Source of the DNA: an uncultured Blautia sp.
Lineage (GTDB): Bacteria > Bacillota > Clostridia > Lachnospirales > Lachnospiraceae
Direction of reading: 5' to 3'
NCBI GenBank assembly: GCA_900540785.1
Contig: UQHF01000015.1
Location: forward strand, 14,596-78,595
DNA length: 64,000 nt
Part shown: positions 44,036 through 52,022 of the stretch, piece by piece
How the letters are laid out: every line of letters starts with the position of its first letter
Numbering within the stretch: position 1 is the first letter of the stretch
Made by a program: the position numbers and the translations under genes
The notes under the pieces: generated by a model
The model's database searches: none
What the model was told of the DNA's origin: nothing
What the model saw: the letters and a program-made list of their open reading frames with translations, nothing else

Positions 44036-45037
44036 TTACTGCTGATGTATCATTCTCTCTATCATATCTACCGTTTCTTTAATTCCATAGCTTGCGCTGT
44101 TGATACAAAGGTCATAATTCTCTGTATTTCCCCATTTCTCTCCAGAATAGAACTGATAATATTTTCTGTGTTGCCGGTCCATTTTCTTAAGGAAGTGAGA
44201 CGCCTGCTTAAAGTTCATATTTCTTGCTTCCATAACGTGCTGTGTCCTGATGGCAAAAGGTGCATCTATAAAAATACTGATATGCGGAATATGATTGTTT
44301 TTCAAAATCGCATCTGCACATCGTCCCATAATAATGCAGTCCTCGCTGCGCGCCATAGAGCAAATTAGATCGCTCATATTAAAAAATACGGCGTCCTGGG
44401 TCGGCAGTCCGTGATAACGGTTAAAATCACGAATCCATTCCTTTAAATGAAATCCACTTTTCTTTTTATACTTATCAAAATTTGTAAAGCTCGCTTTATC
44501 ATTGACTGAATCTTTATCTGCTTCCAGACGCTTCATAACCTGATTAAAAATTTCCGCATCATAATAATTGATACGAAGCGCATCCGCCAGAGCAAATCCT
44601 ATATCGTTTCCCGCACTTCCCTGCGTTCTTCCAATACAGATCACAAGATGGTCATCCTCCGAAAATTTCTGACGAAGATTCGATGTATTCAACTGTGCCC
44701 TTGCAAGATCCAGAATATCTACCGAACCGAATGTATCCGGCAAAGCCGCCACTTCCTGAAGAATGCCGTCGTATTTTATCATAAGACGCTTTCTCACTTC
44801 TTTCTCCTGTATCGTGCGGGCCATATTGCTGATAAGCGCCATCTCACTTCGAAGAAGATGTCCATCCGGCTTTGTATACATGAGCATTGCAAGACTACGA
44901 ATACAGTTTTCTCTGTCTCCTGTAAAGGTCCGCCCCAGAGCAGAGCCTACGCAGTTATAAACTTCTCCGTCCAGCTCGTAAAGCTTCTCTGCAATTTCTC
45001 TGCATTTTTCTTTATTTGCCTGTAACTTTCCCTGCAT
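44036..45037 (-). CDS. Cytidylate kinase-like family protein with an extra N-terminal domain
   Basis: 333 residues. The C-terminal ~200 residues (from HLVICIGRTQGSAGNDIGFALADALRINYYDAEIF) resemble the cytidylate-kinase-like family, with CIIMGRCADAIL and a DAPFAIR lid. The P-loop is altered: GRTQGSAGND replaces the GxxGSGKS/T type pattern, so NTP binding is uncertain. The N-terminal ~125 residues (CREIAEKLYELDGEVYNCVGSALGRTF) are helical and I do not recognise them. The gene follows the antiporter by 15 bases, so the two are cotranscribed. The role is unknown. Confidence 0.75.
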   Translation of the reverse strand: MQGKLQANKEKCREIAEKLYELDGEVYNCVGSALGRTFTGDRENCIRSLAMLMYTKPDGHLLRSEMALISNMARTIQEKEVRKRLMIKYDGILQEVAALPDTFGSVDILDLARAQLNTSNLRQKFSEDDHLVICIGRTQGSAGNDIGFALADALRINYYDAEIFNQVMKRLEADKDSVNDKASFTNFDKYKKKSGFHLKEWIRDFNRYHGLPTQDAVFFNMSDLICSMARSEDCIIMGRCADAILKNNHIPHISIFIDAPFAIRTQHVMEARNMNFKQASHFLKKMDRQHRKYYQFYSGEKWGNTENYDLCINSASYGIKETVDMIERMIHQQ

Positions 45038-45052
45038 ATTTTCTCCTCCTTC

Positions 45053-46492
45053 CTACAAAAAGAATACCAGCATATCCAGTATAAATACCGGTATCAAAAA
45101 TGCAAGCGACCATAACATATAGCCAAAGAAGGATGGCATATTGACACCGTTTTCATCAGAAATAGCTTTTACCATAAAATTTGGTGCATTTCCTATATAT
45201 GTATTTGCTCCCATAAATACTGCCCCGCAGGAAATAGCAGTCAGGGTTTTTACGGAAATTGTTCCAAGAGTAGTTGCAATTCCGCTTGTAAACCCAAGTG
45301 TTCCTGCCGTTGTGAGGAATACAAGATACGTCGGTGTATTATCGAGGAAACTGGAAAGCGCTCCCGTTGCCCAGAACATCTGAGCCGGTGCAGTAATTCC
45401 AAGCTCCGGTCCCATTGTTTTTAAAAGCATAAGTGCTGGCTGCATGGTAATAAAAATTCCGATAAAAAGTACTGCGACCTCTTTGATTGCGCCCCAGGTA
45501 AAATGGTTTCTTCTTCTGATTTCCGGGTTTGTCGTCTTGAAAGACAGCCAGGTAGCAGCAAGAATGATCACGATTTCAATGACAGAAGGAAATCCTAATG
45601 TCACTTCTCCGAAAATGTGAATTCCGCGTACATTTCCGGAAGCATCCTGAAATGCACTCATCCCCGGAAGTACACCACTTAAAATGACAGCTCCAACAAT
45701 CATAAGAAGGAAAATGATGTTGTGAAGACCGTCAATGCGAAACTCCGTTCCCGGTTTTCGAATATCCGGTTTTGCACCGACTGCAATATCTTTTTTATAT
45801 GCTCTCTTATCAAGATGGTAAAATACAAACAGAAGAATTACCATATTAAATAAAAGCATAGGCAAAAGATGAAGACTCCAGAAAAACGGAACTCCCCGCA
45901 TAAATCCCATTAAAAGCGGCGGGTCGCCAATAGGCGTCAGACAGCCGCCCATATTAGATACCAGGAAAATAAAAAATACCATAATATGGCTTTTCCTTTT
46001 TCTCCAGGAATTCATTTTAATAATTGGTCGCACCATAAGCATACTTGCTCCTGTCGTTCCAATGCAGCTTGAAAGAAGCGTTCCAAGGGCAAGAAGCCCT
46101 ACGTTTACTCTTGGCGAACCTGCAAAATCCCCCTCCATCGTGATATTTCCAGATACACAGAACAATCCGAACAGAAGCACAATAAAGGTAAGATAATCGT
46201 TAAACAAACATTCAAGAACGGTCTCTGCCGTCATCCCTGCCCCGTACACTACTGCAAAAGGAATTACAAGGAGCAGGATCCAGAAGCCCACTACAAGTGG
46301 CTGATGCGCTTCCCACCACTCACCTTTTACAAGGGGCATGACTGCGATACACAGGAGAAGCCCTGCAAACGGTATACACAGCCATAGCGGCACACCTGTG
46401 GCTTCACTGCCGTTTTCTGCTGCATAGACAGAAACAGGGCAGGACAGAAGAGCCACAAGTGTGCCGCTTAAAAACGTCCATAATTTTTTCAC
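45053..46492 (-). CDS. NhaD-type sodium:proton antiporter (ion transporter superfamily)
   Basis: 479 residues with about 12 membrane helices. A signal-like N-terminus is followed by GTLLSSCIGTTGASMLMVRPIIK, SNMGGCLTPIGDPPLLMGFMRG and a later SSFLDNTPTYLVFL, all typical of NhaD-type and related CitMHS_2 transporters. These export Na+ (or Li+) for H+ or carry organic anions. The nearness of kdp and a KdpDE-like system favours ion homeostasis. It lies downstream of the TPR gene with its own promoter. Confidence 0.87.
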   Translation of the reverse strand: MKKLWTFLSGTLVALLSCPVSVYAAENGSEATGVPLWLCIPFAGLLLCIAVMPLVKGEWWEAHQPLVVGFWILLLVIPFAVVYGAGMTAETVLECLFNDYLTFIVLLFGLFCVSGNITMEGDFAGSPRVNVGLLALGTLLSSCIGTTGASMLMVRPIIKMNSWRKRKSHIMVFFIFLVSNMGGCLTPIGDPPLLMGFMRGVPFFWSLHLLPMLLFNMVILLFVFYHLDKRAYKKDIAVGAKPDIRKPGTEFRIDGLHNIIFLLMIVGAVILSGVLPGMSAFQDASGNVRGIHIFGEVTLGFPSVIEIVIILAATWLSFKTTNPEIRRRNHFTWGAIKEVAVLFIGIFITMQPALMLLKTMGPELGITAPAQMFWATGALSSFLDNTPTYLVFLTTAGTLGFTSGIATTLGTISVKTLTAISCGAVFMGANTYIGNAPNFMVKAISDENGVNMPSFFGYMLWSLAFLIPVFILDMLVFFL

Positions 46493-46526
46493 ACTTCCAC
46501 CTCCGATGTCATTTTTTCACGTTGCT

Positions 46527-46554
46527 ATTATAGCACATTGAAGATGAAAATCAA
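46527..46554 (-). promoter_or_regulatory. Promoter of the antiporter operon
   Basis: TTGATT (46554-46549), 16 bases, TGC-TATAAT (46532-46527, with an extended -10) on the minus strand. The -35 overlaps the last codons of the TPR gene. Confidence 0.65.
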
Positions 46555-46985
46555 TTAAAATTCCATGCAAAATGACTATTATGGTGAATTTTCTTTTGAT
46601 TATTTTCTTCCTTTTTACAATCCTTGTCAGAATGCTTTGGATTCATAAATTTCACAAAAAAACGAACCGGTTTTTCCTGCTGACAGTCTGCATCTGCATA
46701 CGCGCATTTTACTGAAGCGTTCTCCATCTGAGAAAACTGTTCCAGATTAAACCTTGCAGCCGCACAGGAAGGGTCCAGTGCATAGGCAGCCCGGAAATGT
46801 TTCATGGCAAGGGAATGTTCTCCTTTCTTTTCCAGAAGAATTCCCATAAGGTTATGTGGTACTGCAGAATGTGGTTCCTCCTCCATCGCTTTTCTAAGCA
46901 TCTGCTCACATTTTACAAATTCTCTATTTCCAATCTGCTCTCTGCAGTCCTCGATCATTTTCTCATCCATTGTCATACTCATCAT
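46551..46985 (-). CDS. Small TPR-repeat protein
   Basis: 144 residues. Two to three tetratricopeptide helices are visible between about 8 and 90 (AVPHNLMGILLEKKGEHSLAMKHFRAAYALDPSCAAARFNLEQF). The C-terminus is lysine-, histidine- and asparagine-rich with no clear fold. No signal peptide. TPR modules mediate protein contacts; the partner may be the nearby sensor or transporter. It starts after AGGAGGTG and its promoter carries four 11-base repeats, suggesting direct control by the regulator at 47082-47792. Confidence 0.8.
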   Translation of the reverse strand: MMSMTMDEKMIEDCREQIGNREFVKCEQMLRKAMEEEPHSAVPHNLMGILLEKKGEHSLAMKHFRAAYALDPSCAAARFNLEQFSQMENASVKCAYADADCQQEKPVRFFVKFMNPKHSDKDCKKEENNQKKIHHNSHFAWNFN

Positions 46986-47012
46986 AATAAAGCACCTCCT
47001 TGATTTGTCTTT

Positions 47013-47078
47013 ATTATAGCTGAAGTCCTGTGAGATTGGTGTGAGGATTGCTTTTTTCCTGTGAGAATCCTGTGAGAA
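47013..47078 (-). promoter_or_regulatory. TPR-gene promoter with two pairs of 11-bp direct repeats
   Basis: Plus-strand repeats TCCTGTGAGAT (47026), TGGTGTGAGGA (47037), TCCTGTGAGAA (47057) and TCCTGTGAGAA (47068) form two tandem pairs, each with an 11-bp period. On the minus strand TATAAT (47018-47013) lies seven bases downstream of the last repeat, and there is no standard -35. This is the layout of an OmpR/PhoB-type activator site, next to the KdpE-like regulator gene. Confidence 0.7.
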
Positions 47079-47081
47079 TTT

Positions 47082-47792
47082 TTATTTCACTTCCTGTTCC
47101 TTCATTCGGTATCCAACTCCGATTTCTGTAAGAATATACTTTGGTTTTCCCGGATTGTCCTCTATTTTTCTTCTTGTGGACGCCATGACGGTACGGAGAA
47201 CCTGTGTATCCTGTCCGTACCATTCTCCCCACACATTCTTTAAAATATACCCATAAGTAAGTACCTTTCCCTGATTCTTCATAAATAAAAGAAGAAGATT
47301 ATATTCCAGCGGAGACAGATGGATCTCCTCTCCGTTTTTTAATACCATATGCTTTTCCGTATCAAGAAAAAGTCCTCCGTTTACGTATGTCGTTTCCTCC
47401 TTTTGCGGCTCCTGCTGCCGCTTCATTCTGTTATAATGACGGAGTGCCACGCGGATTCTTGCCATAAGCTCTGTTGTGGAAAAGGGCTTTGTGAGATAAT
47501 CGTCCGCTCCCTCGTCAAGCGCATCTGCCTTTTCTCTGTCCTGATCCCTTGCAGATACAATGATCACCGGCATCTCCCAGTCTTTTCGGATTTCCCGTAA
47601 AACCTCCATTCCATCTATATCCGGAAGTCCCAGGTCAAGAAGCACCAGGTCTGTCTCCTCTTTTTTGATATGACAAAGCCCTTCTCTTCCTTTCGTCACA
47701 CCTTTCACAGAAAATCCTTCATTTTCCAGCGTGTACATAATAAAATTGGAAATCTGTACATCATCCTCAATTACAAGTATCTTTTCCTTCAT
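47082..47792 (-). CDS. KdpE-like response regulator, second copy
   Basis: 236 residues. Phosphoacceptor Asp53 in LVLLDLGLPD; Lys in YLTKPF; winged helix ending KPKYILTEIGVGYRM. It resembles the kdpE product at 34328 in overall pattern. It overlaps the kinase by four bases. Its likely targets include the repeat-bearing promoter directly downstream. Confidence 0.92.
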   Translation of the reverse strand: MKEKILVIEDDVQISNFIMYTLENEGFSVKGVTKGREGLCHIKKEETDLVLLDLGLPDIDGMEVLREIRKDWEMPVIIVSARDQDREKADALDEGADDYLTKPFSTTELMARIRVALRHYNRMKRQQEPQKEETTYVNGGLFLDTEKHMVLKNGEEIHLSPLEYNLLLLFMKNQGKVLTYGYILKNVWGEWYGQDTQVLRTVMASTRRKIEDNPGKPKYILTEIGVGYRMKEQEVK

Positions 47793-49279
47793 AATCTCTC
47801 CTCTCCTGCTGGAAGCCAGAATGTGAACTCTGCTCCCCTTCTGTCCGTTCTGTTTCGTCCGGCAATTCCGCCTCCGTGAGCCTCCACAATGGTTTTACAG
47901 ATGGTAAGCCCAAGTCCGATGCCTCTCTTTACATCTGCTGCCCTCTCCTTTGATGTATAAAACATCTGGAAGACATTGGGAACATCCGTATCTGCAAGGC
48001 CTTCTCCCTCATCACGGACGGTAACCGTTGCTCTGTCATTTTCATATCCGATAATCAGCTCTATCTTTTCTTCTTTTTTCGTATGCTTTACTGCATTTGT
48101 CAGAAGATTGGTGATCACCTGCTGAATCAGCTTTCCGTCCATTGGTACAAGATAAAACTCTTCCGGCAGCGTAATCTGGATTTCTCTGTCCGGAGATGCC
48201 TTTTCAATACGCTCCACAGCACAGGCAGCTACCTCCTCCAGGGCTTCCATTTCTTTATTTACATGAATTTTCCCATCCTGAAGTCTTGTAAGGCTTAAAA
48301 TATTTTCCACAAGCTCCTTCAGCCAGTCTGCATCGTGATAGATGCCCTGTATCATATCGTACCGCCTGTCCGTCTCTTCCGTCATAGAAAGAAGCATCTC
48401 CGAGGTTCCCATAATCCCGGAAAGCGGTGTTCTGATGTCATGGGAAATGGAACGAAGAAGATTTGCACGGTATCGCTCCTGCTCCATTTTCTCCCTGTCA
48501 CGCATTCTCTCCGTGATAATCTGAATCCGCTCCATCGCAAGAGCAATATTTTCAATCACAGAAAAAAGAAGCTTTTCCTTTTTGTGGATCTGATGCCACT
48601 CTGTGTCTGCCGGAAGCTCCATTACCGCAAGAAGCCTTCCATGCCCCCGTACGGCGTAGTACCAGGCATTTTTATCTTTCCAGCACTCTTCCTCCGGATT
48701 TCGAAAACCCTGCCTTATTTTTTCCCAGTTTTCTTCTTTTCTTTTTTTGATCCCATCCCCGCACTTCCAGATGGAAAACGGCTCTGTCTCCCCTGTAAAA
48801 CAAATACAGCCAGCCTCCGTCTGAAACAGCGCGCCCACACTTTCCGATGCAAGAATCATAATGTTTTCCATATCTGCTGCATCGGAAAGCCGGCTGGACA
48901 GGTCATACAGGATCCGACTGACAGAAGCATTTTCCTCCGCCTTTTCTTTTAAGAGCTTCCCTTTTGTTGTAAGAGCGCTGGTCATAACAGCCGTAATGAC
49001 CATAATGACAAACGTGACAAAATAAGACGGATCATTCACTGCAAGTGTGTGATACGGCGCTGTAAAAAAATAATTATAGCAGAGCACTGCTGCAATGGAA
49101 GAAATAAGTCCCCACAAATACCCTGAGGTAAACCTTGCAGTTAAGAGAACTGCAAAAATATAAATAACTACATTGTTTGTCTCAGGAAACAGAAGTTCCC
49201 GGAATCCTGTGCCCACCAGAGTCGCCCCTGCAAGAATCCCCGCTGTTTTCAACAGATTCTTTCCCTTAAATCTTTCCAC
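47789..49279 (-). CDS. DUF4118 sensor histidine kinase, KdpD-like, second copy
   Basis: 496 residues. Four membrane helices (DUF4118) near 12-105, a GAF-like region (about 120-245), His280 in SISHDIRTPLSG, then LLTNAVKHTKKEEK, DEGEGLADTD and GIGLGLTICK. It has no KdpD ATP-binding domain, so in structure it matches the kinase half at 35038-36567. Its partner regulator is the next gene. The signal is unknown; linkage with an NhaD antiporter suggests ionic or osmotic stress. Confidence 0.9.
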   Translation of the reverse strand: MERFKGKNLLKTAGILAGATLVGTGFRELLFPETNNVVIYIFAVLLTARFTSGYLWGLISSIAAVLCYNYFFTAPYHTLAVNDPSYFVTFVIMVITAVMTSALTTKGKLLKEKAEENASVSRILYDLSSRLSDAADMENIMILASESVGALFQTEAGCICFTGETEPFSIWKCGDGIKKRKEENWEKIRQGFRNPEEECWKDKNAWYYAVRGHGRLLAVMELPADTEWHQIHKKEKLLFSVIENIALAMERIQIITERMRDREKMEQERYRANLLRSISHDIRTPLSGIMGTSEMLLSMTEETDRRYDMIQGIYHDADWLKELVENILSLTRLQDGKIHVNKEMEALEEVAACAVERIEKASPDREIQITLPEEFYLVPMDGKLIQQVITNLLTNAVKHTKKEEKIELIIGYENDRATVTVRDEGEGLADTDVPNVFQMFYTSKERAADVKRGIGLGLTICKTIVEAHGGGIAGRNRTDRRGAEFTFWLPAGEERL

Positions 49280-49408
49280 TTTTCTCCCTCCCTGTATTTC
49301 TTGTCTGTATCATACTCTGGTCTTTACAGATTTACAATAGAAATTTGATAAATCTCCCTCTTTGCGCTATAATGGCAGAAAGACCATTTCACGAAAGGAT
49401 ATTGACAA

Positions 49409-50086
49409 ATGAACGATAAAACTCAGGAAAAATGGCTGGAGACGGCAGATGCCCAGACCTTTGTAAACAATACCGCCAAATTCAACGACCTTATGATGAT
49501 GTATCGCTGTACAGTCCGTGAAGTGCGTACAAAACTTGAGGTTTTAAATGATGAATTTTCTGTAGAATACAAACGAAATCCCATCTCTTTTATTAAGACA
49601 AGAATCAAAAAACCGGAGAGCATTTTAAGAAAATTAAATAAACTGGGATATGATTTTACTGCGGAGAATATCCAGGAGCATTTAAACGATGTGGCAGGCA
49701 TCCGCGTTGTATGTGCCTTTATTGATGATATTTACACCATTGCGGAGCTTCTTTCCAGCCAGGACGACATTACTGTCATTCAGATAAAGGACTATATTAA
49801 AAATCCAAAACCAAACGGCTACAGAAGCTATCATATGATCGTGGAAATTCCCGTATTTTTCTCAAAGGGAAAGACACCTATGCGGGCAGAAATCCAGATC
49901 CGCACAAACGGTATGGATTTCTGGGCAACCCTTGAACATCAGCTTCGGTACAAAAAAGGGATTGAGGAGATGGAAGGCTACGACCAGATCAGTGATGAGC
50001 TTACAAAAACAGCACATGAGCTTATCTCAATGGACAATGAAATGCAGCGCATCAAAAACAAAATCGGACGTTTCCATGATATTTAA
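49409..50086 (+). CDS. relQ: RelQ-type small alarmone synthetase
   Basis: 225 residues, the single-domain size of RelQ/YjbM. The synthetase core has IRVVCAFIDDIYTIAELL, IKDYIKNPKPNGYRSYHMIVEIPVF and EIQIRTNGMDFWATLEHQLRYKK. It makes (p)ppGpp from GTP/GDP and ATP without a hydrolase domain. It is divergent from the kinase gene at 49279 and has a terminator shared with the convergent araC-type gene. Confidence 0.93.
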   Translation: MNDKTQEKWLETADAQTFVNNTAKFNDLMMMYRCTVREVRTKLEVLNDEFSVEYKRNPISFIKTRIKKPESILRKLNKLGYDFTAENIQEHLNDVAGIRVVCAFIDDIYTIAELLSSQDDITVIQIKDYIKNPKPNGYRSYHMIVEIPVFFSKGKTPMRAEIQIRTNGMDFWATLEHQLRYKKGIEEMEGYDQISDELTKTAHELISMDNEMQRIKNKIGRFHDI

Positions 50087-50091
50087 AAAGG

Positions 50092-50127
50092 AAAAAGGAC
50101 AGGCTATAAACGAACCTGTCCTTTTTT
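50092..50127. terminator. Bidirectional terminator between relQ and the araC-type gene
   Basis: AAAAAGGACAGG (50092-50103) and CCTGTCCTTTTTT (50115-50127) give a stem with A- and T-runs on both sides. Confidence 0.85.
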
Positions 50128-51087
50128 GCTGTTCTCCATTCGAAATGCCCTTGGCGTCATATGATACTGCGCCTTAAACACCCTGTGAAAATAACTGCTG
50201 TTCTCATATCCCACTGCCGCAATAATATCTGTGATGGCAAGGTCTGTATCGCACATGAGAGCCGCTGCCTTTTTAAGCCGCTTCCTCTGCAGGAGCTCCT
50301 TAAAATTATATCCTGTACTTTTCTTGATCATTCTGCTTAAAACGTGCATGGGAAGGTGCAGCGTTTCACAGAGCTCCGTGAGCGTGGCGTCCTTATATTT
50401 CTGCTCAATGTAATCAAGTGTCGTCATTGCCACCATGTTTTCATACTGATCCGGAAGGCGCATTTCCACGTACTGTACAGAATCCAGAAGATAAAGAAAA
50501 ATCAGCCCCATTGTCGTCTGGTTGATTTTATTATTTTCTCCTTTTCCCGTCACAAGAGAATAAATAATATTTTCCAGGAGATTCTGTATCTGGAGAACCT
50601 CGGATACTTTAAAATAAAGATATTCCCCCCTCTCCTCGTCCTGCCTTAAAATATGAACGAGAAAATCTGCAAGAACATTATTCTGTCCTGCCATCTCATA
50701 GGCAATATCAAAAAACTCCGGAAGAATCATAAAATTAATGGCAATGTCGTTTTCCCCGGCTCTCTGGATTTCATGACGGGTAAACTGATTGAGAAACAGA
50801 AGCTCTCCTTTTTTTACAACCACTTTCCTGCCGTCAATAATATTTACAAGCTCACCTTCGCATACATAAAGCACTTCTATATAATTATGCCTGTGCACAG
50901 GGAAATCAATAAAGCGGGTATGGGTTCTCACTGCGATCAGCTTCCCCTCCTTCAGCATTTTTTTACTGTCTACTGTAAAATCCTGTCCGGAAGTATAAAG
51001 CTCTCTTTTTACATGGTGTTCCCCACTTAAAATCGCCCGCTCCTCGTCTGTAATTTCCTTTAATTTTTCCAGCAATTCCTTCTGCAT
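50104..51087 (-). CDS. AraC-family regulator, probably of rhamnose genes
   Basis: 327 residues from the ATG at 51087; a longer frame overlaps rhaM and is unlikely. An N-terminal cupin-like sensor (VHRHNYIEVLYVCEGELVNIIDGRKVVVKKGELLFLNQFTRHEI) is followed by a C-terminal double HTH (ATLTELCETLHLPMHVLSRMIKK and ITDIIAAVGYENSSYFHRVFKAQYHMTPRAFR). Five bases separate it from rhaM, so it is in the same transcript, which points to a RhaS/RhaR-like role. There is no clear Shine-Dalgarno, so it may depend on coupling to rhaM. Confidence 0.88.
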   Translation of the reverse strand: MQKELLEKLKEITDEERAILSGEHHVKRELYTSGQDFTVDSKKMLKEGKLIAVRTHTRFIDFPVHRHNYIEVLYVCEGELVNIIDGRKVVVKKGELLFLNQFTRHEIQRAGENDIAINFMILPEFFDIAYEMAGQNNVLADFLVHILRQDEERGEYLYFKVSEVLQIQNLLENIIYSLVTGKGENNKINQTTMGLIFLYLLDSVQYVEMRLPDQYENMVAMTTLDYIEQKYKDATLTELCETLHLPMHVLSRMIKKSTGYNFKELLQRKRLKKAAALMCDTDLAITDIIAAVGYENSSYFHRVFKAQYHMTPRAFRMENSKKGQVRL

Positions 51088-51092
51088 GGGCG

Positions 51093-51404
51093 TTAATCCA
51101 GATGAAATACCTTCTGAAGATCCGTGCTTACCGGGCTGTTGTCCGGATTTGTCTCCATAATATCTGCCATAAAGTCCCACCATTTCCGGTTAATGGCAGT
51201 ATCTGCTCCTTTTGCCCACAGCTCCTCGTCCTCAATTTCAATATAGCCGAAAAGAGTCAGTGTCTCCCTGTCAAGAAAGATGGTGTAATTCTTTCCGCCG
51301 TGTTCGTGGATCATATCCTTCATTTCCTGCCAGAGCTGGTTGTGACGTTTCTCATACTCCTCTTCCATTCCCGGAAAAAGCTTCATTTTAAATCCCTTGA
51401 TCAT
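51093..51404 (-). CDS. rhaM: L-rhamnose mutarotase
   Basis: 103 residues, normal for RhaM. GFKMKLFPGMEEEYEKRHNQLW, NYTIFLDRETLTLFGYIE and INRKWWDFMADIMETNPDNSP are characteristic. It interconverts the alpha and beta anomers of L-rhamnose. It is followed by the AraC-type gene; rhaB and rhaA are 3.6 kb away on the other strand. Confidence 0.95.
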   Translation of the reverse strand: MIKGFKMKLFPGMEEEYEKRHNQLWQEMKDMIHEHGGKNYTIFLDRETLTLFGYIEIEDEELWAKGADTAINRKWWDFMADIMETNPDNSPVSTDLQKVFHLD

Positions 51405-51455
51405 GTTTGTTTCCTCCTCTTTTTTATTTTACATAACTTTCTGTCTTACAGAAAG

Positions 51456-51479
51456 AGGACGGAGCCAAAGCTCCGTCCT
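51456..51479. repeat. Perfect palindromic hairpin in the rhaM leader
   Basis: Ten-bp arms AGGACGGAGC and GCTCCGTCCT with a CAAA loop. No T-run follows on either strand, so it is not a normal terminator. It falls within the rhaM 5' leader and might influence mRNA stability. Confidence 0.6.
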
Positions 51480-51504
51480 GCACGGTTTCGTTGCTCTGTA
51501 TTCT

Positions 51505-51539
51505 ATTTTAGTACAGTTTTTGTGTTTTGTGAACTGTAC
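51505..51539 (-). promoter_or_regulatory. rhaM promoter with an inverted repeat
   Basis: On the minus strand TTCACA (51533-51528), 17 bases, TAAAAT (51510-51505). An inverted repeat GTACAGTT (51511-51518) and AACTGTAC (51532-51539), arms 13 bp apart, covers the -35 and spacer. It is a candidate operator, most simply for a repressor because it occludes the promoter. Confidence 0.6.
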
Positions 51540-51623
51540 ATTTCGTTTATTTTCCTGTTGAATCAGACATTTTCTTCATGGTAAGATAATAATAACTTTT
51601 GATTATTCAGAAAGGAACGACTT

Positions 51624-52001
51624 ATGACAGAGATTTTACTTTATAATTTTAAAGAAAATGAACGATACCGCCAGATCCGGCGGTATCTGAATAAATCACA
51701 TATTGAAATTCATGTTGTGCGGACGCCGGAATTTCAAAAGCCTCTCGGCGCTCTTTTGGGGATTCCCGGCTTTCCGGATAATCCTACCTTTCTTTTGGGA
51801 GAAAATTTTACCGAAGAAATGATGGTCATGAAAGACTTTTCTCCACAGGCGCTTGACGATTTTCTCGCTTTTTTCCACAAAAACAACCTTGCCCCTGTGG
51901 AATTAAAAGCAGTTCTCACACCCATTACCATGCACTGGAACTCTGTTCAGCTTTATAAAGAGCTGAAAAAAGAGCAACAGGTCATGAGCAATAAAAAGTA
52001 A
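51624..52001 (+). CDS. DUF3783 family protein
   Basis: 125 residues. The N-terminal ILLYNFKENERYRQIRRYL and the PTFLLGENFTEEMMVMKDFSPQALDDFLAFFHKN segment follow the DUF3783 pattern, which has a thioredoxin-like appearance without the CxxC. A later LKAVLTPITMHWNSVQLYKELKKE is also typical. Function unknown. AGAAAGGA precedes the ATG; an upstream TTGAAT-18-TAAGAT (51558-51587) is a plausible promoter. Confidence 0.75.
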   Translation: MTEILLYNFKENERYRQIRRYLNKSHIEIHVVRTPEFQKPLGALLGIPGFPDNPTFLLGENFTEEMMVMKDFSPQALDDFLAFFHKNNLAPVELKAVLTPITMHWNSVQLYKELKKEQQVMSNKK

Positions 52002-52022
52002 GCACATTTTTATTCCATAAAA

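Noticed and set aside
46551..46600. Overlap between the TPR gene end and the antiporter promoter taken as a sign of a false gene
   Set aside because: The TPR repeats, the strong ribosome site and the structured promoter support the gene; promoters inside the end of the previous gene are common.
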